DNA from: Effrenium voratum
Taxonomy: Eukaryota > Sar > Dinophyceae > Suessiales > Symbiodiniaceae
Direction of reading: 5' to 3'
Assembly (NCBI GenBank): GCA_963377175.1
Contig: CAUJNA010002157.1
Location: forward strand, 248,399-312,398
DNA length: 64,000 bases
Made by a program: the position numbers and the translations under genes. Below are positions 45,601 to 52,495 of the stretch, piece after piece (positions within the stretch are counted from its first letter, which is position 1; every line of letters begins with the position of its first letter). The notes below the pieces were generated by a model. The model was not told the DNA's origin, did no database searches, and was given only the letters and a program-made list of their open reading frames with translations.

Positions 45601-45710
45601 AAGGTTTCGACCCCCACCTTCTCCGTGACGTTCGGCGTCGACTCGGGACAAAATCTGCATGTGAGCTTGTCATGTTGTCTCTTCTTGCGCACGCTTGTGA
45701 TTGTTGTTGA
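42651..45710 (+). CDS. Retroelement ORF2: GIY-YIG endonuclease plus Penelope-like reverse transcriptase (1019 aa)
   Basis: The start is the first in-frame ATG after CTGTGCAG (ending 42628). A short out-of-frame ATG precedes it at 42638. Residues about 181-275 form a GIY-YIG nuclease: CVYI (182-185), YYVG (194-197), LRREH (204-208), and QESKWQYLLRPHLN with Glu259 and Asn271 in the places of the catalytic Glu and conserved Asn. The reverse transcriptase follows: KARPIIS (668-674), QDLSGFFTSIP with Asp734 (motif A), QERGVAMGSPAAP around Met831 (motif B), and RYVDNRF (motif C) with Y873-V-D875-N876. This is YxDN instead of the usual YxDD. The motif style (FFTSIP, GVAMGSP) is that of Penelope-like elements, but with the nuclease N-terminal. 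The frame is intact. The product would copy element RNA into DNA at a nicked target. Confidence 0.88.
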   Translation: MVDFIGCIFTMLDELRRCGIYDDVAQWQSLDNFLHSLTMFSTCWQYCFPGLPPPSIPADEYESITQLPWLGLILEVLVVVRIALQIPNHAMSHSQHTVANRYEIHRCRCTAYLLISFLQRLISQDHGYFPPFFEVLHFYKASLLCEIMHSTFADTRHLRSLRARFPDLYDFIHDPGHHQQPCVYIRLSPWHTPYYVGATDQDVLRREHSRSRKFLQLLRRRHAFFEPALHYWKRSNTYWLFCAVPVEIKLPVSSVWVQESKWQYLLRPHLNAPWVHRLLRKVGFREHLVDFRRHSLSSPTSLGLHKRFRRRLHPDLQRQLRPDMLDDIQAHYSILYQLGSNTGASFQAMRDLLSAAFPPTQLYYFLRLSVFVNEPFRSKAQKLLAQVLRKRQLQSPTTLTQLLLPPLHVQNWKALLGTWLQSWIASHRDLFPSLFLPKIRVVETRSATLGDKIYNYRTWQRRWTPETSFPCRCLDIDDHHIHRAHGHAVMVDEFSRINADIDMEIMAASMKDQYFGDVDLLHQRFTTQLRKLARRWHVHGSSLLVDLQPVLTQLMDTHRANLQDRAYWSSTSLQRTVASLSSWVVIPADHFPSRAHVICPSLFAILMRKTFCSGDVFSLCRESAASFRSEVVTTVPSLLRQRYAWGLRLQAPLPTARILPKPTKDWQKARPIISFFRTWAAPFLTVFGALIFELTKATFPDIAGQLSVQELVQQLWESLSKADPDEYIHLVSQDLSGFFTSIPTERFHQALQVLLHRYDQVVGLRRSSQWSVFEVKSDHRRRMFKGKWRRQTKIPRTFHEQDLRHLLDFVIDNSHFEINGYLFRQERGVAMGSPAAPPLCNLVATVEDFFWHQTMCSLRFRMPDIGVIWHERYVDNRFILLRDSAPHSPVLMNFLSLEFYRPPVMLEVQHDDKVLGYRCDSSSRTITPQLPDHPSQIKGIRSANDQMFTYSSWSSRSWLIIRGAQPAVQQQQGLNALKRLYEAKGFDPHLLRDVRRRLGTKSACELVMLSLLAHACDCC

Positions 45711-45748
45711 TGTATTGCGTTGTGTCTGCATGCAGCTGGCTCAGAACC

Positions 45749-47122
45749 ATGGCGGAGTACACGGTCACCAGTCTCTTACGCTCAGACGGATCAGTGCAAA
45801 CTACGAGCCGCGTGACGCTGGAGCACCTTCCCAACTTCATCAACGGCAATGAGATGCAAATGTTCATCCGGACACACGGACTAGCACACCAGCAAAGTGT
45901 ACAATCCCACGGCCCATCCCGTGACGCTCCGGCACTTGGATCCGAGGCCAACATCCGAGCGGTACGCAATCACACCGGAAGGTCACGCTCGCGCTCACCC
46001 AGGTCCCGTCATTCCCGGATCAAGCTCACCCCAGGCCCACAGGGAAAGTCAGATGAGGAGGAGGACTGGGGTGAATGGAAAAGTGATGGGAGGCGTGCTC
46101 ATAGTGATCAAAGGAGGCCCCGCTCGCCTCCGTTGCCTCCCGCTCAAGTCAGTCCATCCGAGAACCGCATTGTGCTGCTGCCTCTCTCAGTTCGACAGCA
46201 TGTACCCGATTTTGGCAGTCATCGCTTCAAGCTGCGCACTGGTTGCCGGGTCGAGGAAATTGCCATCGTAGTGAATGATGTCCTTTACTACACCTTGCCC
46301 TCGATTGCCGCCTTAGTATTTCCTGAACCTGAGCAGTGGAAGAAATCGTGGGAGACGGTCTACAGGAGCCTCATGCCGCATCGCCGCAGCATCATCGAAG
46401 ATGAGCAGCGGGTCAAGTCCATTTCGGAGTTTCCGTTTTCTCCGCCACCACATGGCGTCCCGGGACGTTGGACGGATCAAGTGGTCAGAGACATTTCTGA
46501 CTACTTCCAGATCTCCCCGAAGTCACTGCCGCAGCAACTCATCGTACAGCTTGGCATTTGCGAAGAAAAATGGCCATATATCAGCAGGACTGCACGGACG
46601 TATCACCACTTCTCGACGGACAAAAAGCACTCCCAGAAGAACCTCTTCGGGATCATCTTCTCGTTTGAGCCGCGCCGATTGCTGCCGGACAAGCATCGCA
46701 CTCAGTCACAGTCGACGTTTTTCTGGTCCCACAACACCAATATGCAGGCGGCCATGAACATCCTGCGTGATGAAGAGCTGATCAGACCCTCAAAATGGCA
46801 AGAGCATCCTTCCCCCAATCGCGAGTGCTCAAACTGGAACGAAGTCTGGTTGCCTCCGATGGGATTTTACTGCAGGGGCAGCCTTCATTCTCAAGAAGCG
46901 GCAATCCAATCAGCAGCGCAGTTCGCGGGAATTCACACGGATCGCCCCGTGTGTATTGGTGGAACTGCACGTCTCCGGCAACAGCATTGCACCATACCCC
47001 GTGGCGGAGTGTACGCTGACATAGCTGCTTCCCATTACTATGACTGCATTCACGCCAAAGATGGCAGGTGGAAACTCCGATCATCGATTGCGGTGCCCAG
47101 CTACATGGGCATGTTCTGGTGA
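45749..47122 (+). CDS. Retroelement ORF3: unrecognised protein with RS segment (457 aa)
   Basis: ATG 45749 (ACCATGG) is the first after the candidate acceptor TGCATGCAG (ending 45735), 39 bases past the ORF2 stop. Residues about 87-100 are RS-rich (GRSRSRSPRSRHSR), followed by an acidic stretch (DEEEDWGEW). The C-terminal 270 residues look globular, with ISDYFQISPKSLPQQL, a segment FFWSHNTNMQAAMNILRDEE followed by LIRPS, then MGFYCRG and GGVYADIAASHYYDC. The S/H-N-T...A-x-x-IL-x-x-x-x-IRPS layout faintly recalls ADP-ribosyltransferase or Tpt1/KptA folds, where a start motif is followed by an amphipathic helix and an (I)RP turn. This is only a hint. No catalytic set is proven. Confidence 0.75.
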   Translation: MAEYTVTSLLRSDGSVQTTSRVTLEHLPNFINGNEMQMFIRTHGLAHQQSVQSHGPSRDAPALGSEANIRAVRNHTGRSRSRSPRSRHSRIKLTPGPQGKSDEEEDWGEWKSDGRRAHSDQRRPRSPPLPPAQVSPSENRIVLLPLSVRQHVPDFGSHRFKLRTGCRVEEIAIVVNDVLYYTLPSIAALVFPEPEQWKKSWETVYRSLMPHRRSIIEDEQRVKSISEFPFSPPPHGVPGRWTDQVVRDISDYFQISPKSLPQQLIVQLGICEEKWPYISRTARTYHHFSTDKKHSQKNLFGIIFSFEPRRLLPDKHRTQSQSTFFWSHNTNMQAAMNILRDEELIRPSKWQEHPSPNRECSNWNEVWLPPMGFYCRGSLHSQEAAIQSAAQFAGIHTDRPVCIGGTARLRQQHCTIPRGGVYADIAASHYYDCIHAKDGRWKLRSSIAVPSYMGMFW

Positions 47123-47356
47123 ACGACTATGGCAATGCAGTCTGACAACCCTTTTGCACAGGCCCACCGTGGTTTGTGCCCTGACTTTCATGGTGTACAT
47201 CATGACGCTCCTCTTCCGGAAAAAGCGTATGGGGTTGCCTGAGGCTCATGTCTTGATGAAGTGTGTTGCATGCTTGTTGTGTTGCTTGCCGTCGCCGCAT
47301 TTGAGTAGATTACTGATTGATTTGGCCCTCTCTGTCGCATCTTCACCTGCATTGTG

Positions 47357-47860
47357 ATGGATCATGGGGACCTTTTACGTGAATGTCGGCACATGCTGCT
47401 TGCCATTTCGTCGCAAATCAGTCTTCTTCTGGCCGGACTGCAACGTCTTGAAGGCCAGCAGCGGCATCCACAGCCGCCACCACCGCCACCGGTTCCTGAC
47501 GGCCAACCACCGCCGCTACCCCCGCCGTCTACGACGCCACCGCCCTTGCCGGCAACATCAGTCCGGCCAGATTACATGACAGCACCGGTCACTCTTGTGG
47601 CCACCTCAGACAACCGTACGGAGCACCCTGCTCACGTCCGCACGGTGAGTGTCAGTACTTCCTGGGAGCACAGACGGAGGAGAAGGTCCAGACATCGGGA
47701 GCCTCATCGGCGTCGATCTCGCAGTCATCACCGGCGGCTTCCTGGCCGACCTGACGACGCGGTTCCCACGTCCCGCCGCCATGCCTACAATCCGAAGTAC
47801 CCGCCGGCAGTCAAGGCCATGCCGGCGTGTCGACCATCAGGTCTGTCGTATGACCGTTGA
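47357..47860 (+). CDS. Retroelement ORF4: small proline/arginine-rich protein (167 aa)
   Basis: ATG 47357 opens a frame with an N-terminal hydrophobic/amphipathic helix (LLRECRHMLLAISSQISLLL), a poly-proline region (HPQPPPPPPVPDGQPPPLPP), and an Arg/His/Ser-rich tail (EHRRRRRSRHREPHRRRSRS). The upstream 200 bases are rich in TTGCTTG. The architecture (short helix, Pro, RS) parallels ORF5. The function is unknown, and binding of RNA or nuclear speckle factors would fit the RS tail but is not shown. Confidence 0.6.
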   Translation: MDHGDLLRECRHMLLAISSQISLLLAGLQRLEGQQRHPQPPPPPPVPDGQPPPLPPPSTTPPPLPATSVRPDYMTAPVTLVATSDNRTEHPAHVRTVSVSTSWEHRRRRRSRHREPHRRRSRSHHRRLPGRPDDAVPTSRRHAYNPKYPPAVKAMPACRPSGLSYDR

Positions 47861-47979
47861 CGGAACACCAGCGGCAAAAGGACCTCAGTATTTCGGCGCA
47901 TGCATGTTCGCAAGCATCATGTCTTCGCAGTTCCGCAGCCTTACTTGCTTGATTTGTCCTTGCTGTGTGTTCATTTGCC

Positions 47980-48708
47980 ATGCAGTTGTCAGCCGAGTTT
48001 GTGAATAACCTGGTGGCGGTACTCAATGTCCTTGCATCCCAAGTTGCGACAGCTCTGGACACCCTGAACTTTGCCCTGATGACCGAGCGAAGCCATCCGT
48101 CAGACACTAGAGTGTCTCCCAGGGCACCACGGAACTCCAGACATGGGCTGCGCCCTCGCATCATCACAGAGCGCATTTCGTCTGACCGATCCCGCTCTCC
48201 CACTCGAATTCGAACCCGACCTTTGGACACTTCATCCACCTGGTATATACCGGCCTTATCCCCGCCTCGTGCGGCACATCGGGATGCCGCTGACAACAAT
48301 TCTGGTTGTCGGCCTGAATCGATGTTGGATCACCTGCCACCACCTCGGCCGCTTGCTCCCTTAGCCCCACACGGCGGACGAGAACCAGGACAGATGACGC
48401 CTACGACACCTGACTCGGATTCTGATGGCTCAGGGCGTCCACATCCAGGTGCCTCGTCGTTCCGACCGTCTCCTACGGTGGTTCATGGACCTCGGGAACT
48501 TCTACAAGAATTCACCATTGCACTTCGCAATGCACACCGTGAACCTTTCACGGCATGGACACAGGGTGAGCTGGATGAGATGGTGCGACGGAAGAAAGAC
48601 AAGGATTCCAGGCCCACCTACAAAACCATTGCTCGGTTCCTTCAGAAGCCCATTGAGGAAGTCAAGCAGGCATGGAAGGTCTATCAGCAACTTGAGGCTC
48701 GCGGCTAG
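47980..48708 (+). CDS. Retroelement ORF5: RS-containing protein (242 aa)
   Basis: The frame starts at ATG 47980, but the candidate acceptor CATGCAG ends at 47985. If splicing occurs there, this ATG is lost and the next in-frame ATG, in ALMTERSHP, would be used. The N-terminus is a hydrophobic helix (FVNNLVAVLNVLASQVATAL) like that of ORF4. An RS segment (SSDRSRSPTRIRTRPLD) and Pro/Asp/Ser linker follow. The C-terminal 75 residues look folded (ELLQEFTIALRNAHREPFTA, then WTQGELDEMVRRKKDKDSRP and IARFLQKPIEEVKQAWKVYQ), a helical domain somewhat like a SANT/Myb or HTH arrangement. No family is assigned. Confidence 0.65.
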   Translation: MQLSAEFVNNLVAVLNVLASQVATALDTLNFALMTERSHPSDTRVSPRAPRNSRHGLRPRIITERISSDRSRSPTRIRTRPLDTSSTWYIPALSPPRAAHRDAADNNSGCRPESMLDHLPPPRPLAPLAPHGGREPGQMTPTTPDSDSDGSGRPHPGASSFRPSPTVVHGPRELLQEFTIALRNAHREPFTAWTQGELDEMVRRKKDKDSRPTYKTIARFLQKPIEEVKQAWKVYQQLEARG

Positions 48709-48937
48709 GAACCCGGTCATCAAATGCAACAGCGACCACCGGAGGACTAAATGGTAGGCCGTGGCGGCGTATTCGGCTAGCGCTGCAGGTTGTTGCGACG
48801 GTTGGGATTGTAGTCATTATTGATCACATGAAATTTGCTTGCTTGCACTTGACTGACATTTTACCAGGGTAATATTGCTTGCCGTTGTGGGTGTTGCTGC
48901 TGACGTGAATTGATTGCATGACTGAGTTGCTCAAATC

Positions 48938-49507
48938 ATGTCGGAACAAGTCGTACAGACGTACATTACATGGACCCATGGAGCGCAGCCGACGTGGTTA
49001 CAATTTCACGGACCTGGAGCCCTGCTTGACAGACCCATTCGGCAGACTACGTCACCTCCGCCCCCACCAAGTTTCCCACTGCTTCTTCCACCTCCGCCTC
49101 CTCCACCGCCACCACCACCGGTGATTCTACACCCACAGTTTATGCCCTCAGTACGGAGCCCCTCGATCTCAGCTCCTCGCGGACAATCCTGCCCTGCCAC
49201 ATCGAAATCGCAGCGCACACGCCGCTCGATCTACAGCACTGACCATTCCCGTGATGAAGAGCTACGCAGTCCAGGGCGTTCATCCAAACGATCTCGGACA
49301 GCATCCGCTTCGGCACCGCGGAGATCTCGGCGGCCCTTTACCGTGTTCCCCTCCAAACGTGCTGGCCGTCCATCGCTGTCCCCATCGGCAAATTGCAAGC
49401 ATTACTGTCATGCCTTCCTGCGCCACGGGCGGAAATGTCTTTCCCCTTGTGATCGTAGACGACCAGGACATTATCATTGCAGGTGTGCGCGGCATCAACG
49501 GCGGTGA
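48938..49507 (+). CDS. Retroelement ORF6: proline/RS-rich protein with Cys/His tail (189 aa)
   Basis: ATG 48938 follows a TTGC-rich stretch. An AG at 48926 would remove an earlier out-of-frame ATG at 48918. The N-terminus (VVQTYITWTHGAQPTWLQFH) is followed by a long proline tract, an RS-like region (RSSKRSRTASASAPRRSRR), and a C-terminal Cys/His cluster (CKHYCHAFLRHGRKCLSPC, then HYHCRC). The cluster could be a zinc-binding motif of CCCH or knuckle type, but spacing fits no standard finger exactly. Another frame is also open at the 3' end (to 49514), so the C-terminus is less certain than the rest. Confidence 0.5.
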   Translation: MSEQVVQTYITWTHGAQPTWLQFHGPGALLDRPIRQTTSPPPPPSFPLLLPPPPPPPPPPPVILHPQFMPSVRSPSISAPRGQSCPATSKSQRTRRSIYSTDHSRDEELRSPGRSSKRSRTASASAPRRSRRPFTVFPSKRAGRPSLSPSANCKHYCHAFLRHGRKCLSPCDRRRPGHYHCRCARHQRR

Positions 49508-49659
49508 AGCTTAGGCGTCGTACTCGCTGCTGTGTCTCACCTTGAGTTTGAAAAGTTGCCTTGCATCCCTTCAGCTGCGCGCGGTTGTCATTGCATGTGT
49601 GTCTTCGCCGCAGATTTTCGATTGCTTTTAGCGGCCGCGCGAGAGCCTGTCTTGCCGCT

Positions 49660-50043
49660 ATGAACCCTCAATATTTCGAGTACCAGATCGACAGAGGAGT
49701 GGAATGGATTCGAATTTACTCACCGGGCACGTGGCGACCCGTTCCCGATGATGCTCCAGTGCTCGACCCGGTCTACGCTTCCACGTATCGGGAGTGGCGC
49801 AGGTCATATCGCTTCCAAGTGTACTGGTCCGAAGACAGCGCCGGAGGAACAACAACGGATCCCATTGTCACGCCCAGTTCGTATGTGTCCTACCACGTGT
49901 GGGAGTACCGAGACTGGCAAACACGAGGGTATCAACGACTTGGAGCTCCTTTACCAGCCATTGGACTCGCGATGCTCGTGAATGCAGACGCCAATTCCTC
50001 GGTGGACTCATCGGTTAGAGCCGTCACCACCACCATTCTATGA
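49660..50043 (+). CDS. Retroelement ORF7: first member of a four-copy family (127 aa)
   Basis: ATG 49660 is the first in-frame ATG after GTCTTCGCCGCAG (ending 49613). The protein holds the family signature: YFEYQI near the start, EWIRIYSPGTWRPV, TYREWRRSYRFQVYW and YRDWQTRGYQRLG. These blocks recur in ORF8, ORF9 and ORF10. It is Trp- and Tyr-rich and has no signal peptide or membrane helix. No known domain is recognised. Confidence 0.75.
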   Translation: MNPQYFEYQIDRGVEWIRIYSPGTWRPVPDDAPVLDPVYASTYREWRRSYRFQVYWSEDSAGGTTTDPIVTPSSYVSYHVWEYRDWQTRGYQRLGAPLPAIGLAMLVNADANSSVDSSVRAVTTTIL

Positions 50044-50210
50044 TCCTTGGAACGATTCGGAGTGATACTTGAGCAACATGTCGGATAAAATGACGCGGTT
50101 GTGCTTGCTTTGTATGCGATTCCATGTTGGGTTGTCTTGCTTGGTGTTGTGCGTTCCGTCTCCAGCTGTTCGCCGCCTTCATTTGACTCTGAGCGGTTTG
50201 CCTGGTTGAT

Positions 50211-50654
50211 ATGTTCAATTGTACAATGTATGGCGCAGCACGATGGGTCCTGCCTCGCTACTTTGACTATGACATCGTCAATGGCCCCGCGAATACGAGT
50301 GTAGAATGGATTAGGATCTATGTACCGGGTCCGTGGCATCCAGTCGCCGAGAACACTTTGGGACCAGCCCCGGATGACTCAACCACCTATCGGGAATGGC
50401 GCAAGGTTTACCACTTCGAAGTGTATTGGCCGAGGGATAGCACAGGCGGCACAAATACAGGTGCTGTTTCGCAGCCGGTATCTTATGCATCCTTCTATAC
50501 TTGGCATTATAGAGACTGGGTCACCAGGGGATACCAACGGCTGGGTCGCCCACACCCTAGCATTGCGCGGCCAGTTTTCGCTTCGGGCGCACCGGACCTC
50601 ATGTACGCTGGATTGACCTCTTCATCGGCATCCTCCAACTCGGATGGTGGCTGA
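50211..50654 (+). CDS. Retroelement ORF8: second member of the family (147 aa)
   Basis: The acceptor candidate is CCGTCTCCAG (ending 50165). ATG 50211 is used here, and a second in-frame ATG follows five codons later. Blocks YFDYDI, EWIRIYVPGPWHPV, TYREWRKVYHFEVYW, YTWHYRDWVTRGYQRLG and a Ser-rich tail match ORF7 over nearly its whole length. It is the closest paralogue of ORF7. Confidence 0.75.
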   Translation: MFNCTMYGAARWVLPRYFDYDIVNGPANTSVEWIRIYVPGPWHPVAENTLGPAPDDSTTYREWRKVYHFEVYWPRDSTGGTNTGAVSQPVSYASFYTWHYRDWVTRGYQRLGRPHPSIARPVFASGAPDLMYAGLTSSSASSNSDGG

Positions 50655-50836
50655 TGCTTGTCCTCGCCTTCCTGGGGAGTCTGTTCATTTCAATTCGATT
50701 CGGGAGATTGACTTCGATACCGGAGCCGTGCATTGCTGCAAAAGTGATTTCTTGCACTGTGGCAGTTGTGTCTCTTTCAGTAATTGTTGTCTGCAGCCGT
50801 ACACTTATCAATTTGTCTTTCCGGGTTTGCGTTGTC

Positions 50837-51418
50837 ATGCCGTGGCTGGAATGGTGTCCGGATCCTCAACAACCAGATGCCCAGTGGGTCAAGATCTTTC
50901 ATCCGGGCTCATGGACTCCACATGAAGAACATGATGCTCCACCTCCACCGCACACGTATAGAGAGTGGAGGGAGTTCTATGCTCCCAACCCGGACCAAGA
51001 CGGTGAGCAGCTCAATGTCACCATGTGGTACAAAAGAGACTGGGCCACAGAGGGCTATCGGAGAGTCGCTGCCCCTCAAGCTGGTCATGACTTTGATTCT
51101 ATGTCTTTTCCTGATCATCACAGCGTGGCCACGCAATCCGCGGCATTGAGTATGTCACCGCAGATGTTAGAAGCGATCCTTAGATCCTCGGATGCGGCGG
51201 ATTTCTCTACCGAAGAACTGACTCGTCTCCAAGAGGGGATTTCTCAACAACTGACAGCTCGCGCACGTCACGCTTCCCAACTTCATCAACCTGTACGTGC
51301 ATCACGTGGAATCACACCATCGGAGACGGTTGGGGTCTCCGAACCATACCGGCCTGTTAATCCTTCCGACAGCTGCAAAGCCAAGGCGAGACCTATCTTC
51401 GAGCTAAATGAGGACTAG
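50837..51418 (+). CDS. Retroelement ORF9: third member of the family, extended (193 aa)
   Basis: The same frame is open from 50654, but the acceptor candidates CTCTTTCAG (50780) and GTCTGCAG (50796) make ATG 50837 the likely start. It has WVKIFHPGSWTPH, TYREWREFY and WYKRDWATEGYRRVA, matching ORF7/8 with a shorter middle. An extra C-terminal region follows: a helical segment (SPQMLEAILRSSDAADFSTE) and a basic tail. The extension may add a second function. Confidence 0.7.
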   Translation: MPWLEWCPDPQQPDAQWVKIFHPGSWTPHEEHDAPPPPHTYREWREFYAPNPDQDGEQLNVTMWYKRDWATEGYRRVAAPQAGHDFDSMSFPDHHSVATQSAALSMSPQMLEAILRSSDAADFSTEELTRLQEGISQQLTARARHASQLHQPVRASRGITPSETVGVSEPYRPVNPSDSCKAKARPIFELNED

Positions 51419-51567
51419 ACGCACGCGAGTGGGGTAGCGTACAAAATAAGGTGGTTTTCACACTTGCATTACCTTGCTTGGTTGTTGCTTGTACATGGTT
51501 GTGCATGGTGCCTGTTCCTCTATCAGCTGGATCGGAGCCCGCGATACGCCTTGCCTCTTACTTCGAC

Positions 51568-52078
51568 ATGGACATCGAGGATTCGAAGCAGCACCCATGG
51601 CTCGAATACTCGGTCTGGCAGGATCAGGAGTGGGTGCGGATCTACACTGCAGGACAGCCTCAGCGATGGCACCACGGAGAAACTGTACCTGATCTACCAG
51701 ACAATTCTTTTCGGGAATGGCAGCGGGTGACTGATCCCAATGGGCACTGGTGAGCACGGTCAGGCATGGACCATCCGCGACTGGCAGCATCAGGGATACC
51801 AGCGCATTCTGTCTCGAATGGAGTCCTTCACAACTCATCATTCGCATGATCAATCTCTTGGTGAAGTTCGGAATTCCGATGCCATTCCAGTTGAGGAGAC
51901 GTTCACCTATGCTACTCCGTTTTCTCATGGTGATCGCTCGACTGCTTCACAACTCGCTTCAGTCCTCTATGGCGACACTCGTAATGCTCAACGTGGTGAT
52001 CTCTCGTTCCCGTCTTCTGAGCGGTTTAGGGCTGTTTCTCGTTCCCCTCGCCGCGGTGGATTTTTTGGTCAACGATAG
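51568..52078 (+). CDS. Retroelement ORF10: fourth family member, frame-shifted
   Basis: After TCCTCTATCAG (ending 51526), ATG 51568 opens a frame with EWVRIYTAGQPQRWH and SFREWQRVTDPNGHW, which stops at TGA 51751-51753. The continuation AWTIRDWQHQGYQRIL and a Ser/Arg tail (SRSPRRGGFFGQR) lies in the +1-shifted frame, open 51740-52078. The two pieces together match ORF7-9 end to end. Either this copy is inactivated by an indel near 51740-51753 or it is read by a programmed shift. The overlap is only 14 bases and no obvious slippery site is seen, so mutation is simpler. Confidence 0.6.
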
Positions 52079-52125
52079 GGACACGGGGTTGAGCATGTGA
52101 TCTTCCTGCGGAAAAGGAGACTCCT

Positions 52126-52144
52126 CGCCCCTCATTGAGGGGCG
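52126..52144 (+). terminator. Hairpin immediately before the right terminal repeat
   Basis: CGCCCCTCA and TGAGGGGCG are perfect inverted repeats separated by one T, giving a 7-8-bp stem in RNA. It lies 47 bases after the last stop codon and abuts the right repeat. A role in RNA processing, or in recognition by the reverse transcriptase, is possible but not shown. Confidence 0.45.
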
Positions 52145-52495
52145 TGTGTGTGCGGAGTGACAGAATGCCCTGTCACCACCCTTTCGGTTTCTCAGCAGGG
52201 GGCCAGCGGCCATCAAGCAAACGCTGGCCAACGAAGCTATGCTTGATGGTGGATGCACGGATTGATCACCCGTGTGTACCTGCGTTTGTGAAGTGATGTT
52301 GATGAAAGTCCTTTTGGCCCTCTCCTTTCGCTCGCTGTGTGTGCTTCATGTTGGAACTGGTAACGTTTTCGACACTAGAGTGAAACCGAGTGCATTGCGA
52401 GCTGAACCCACACCCACTCGAGACTCATCAGTTGTACTCGAGACTCATCAGTTGTACTCGAAAGATTAGCACTCTCCATCTGGAGTTTAAGTGTG
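52144..52495 (+). repeat. Right terminal direct repeat of the retroelement
   Basis: Identical to 40356-40707 except T at 52403. It is directly preceded by a 19-bp hairpin (52126-52144). Host sequence begins at 52496. Confidence 0.95.

Larger units (their letters stand above)
40356..52495 (+). mobile_element. 12.1-kb multi-ORF retroelement with GIY-YIG and Penelope-like reverse transcriptase
   Basis: The element is bounded by 352-bp direct repeats (40356-40707 and 52144-52495) with constant register and a single difference (C at 40615, T at 52403). Between them lie ten consecutive + strand ORFs covering most of the 11.4-kb interior. One encodes an endonuclease plus reverse transcriptase. The others are not recognised except for RS-rich, proline-rich and paralogous regions. 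No integrase, aspartic protease, RNase H or tyrosine recombinase was seen. No target-site duplication is obvious (left flank ends in GT repeats, right flank begins AGCCTAGAG). Near-identity of the termini and mostly intact frames imply recent insertion. Confidence 0.85.

Noticed and set aside
52400..52465. Hammerhead ribozyme in the terminal repeats, as known for Penelope-like elements
   Set aside because: The minus strand has CTGATGAG twice, in the 20-bp doublet, but no GAAA box at a position that allows stem II, and it would be antisense to the ORFs. No CTGANGA box was found on the plus strand.
40356..52495. Ordinary LTR retrotransposon (Copia, Ty3, Bel-Pao, DIRS)
   Set aside because: No protease, RNase H, integrase or tyrosine recombinase was seen, the reverse transcriptase motifs are Penelope-like, a GIY-YIG nuclease is present, and no target duplication is visible.
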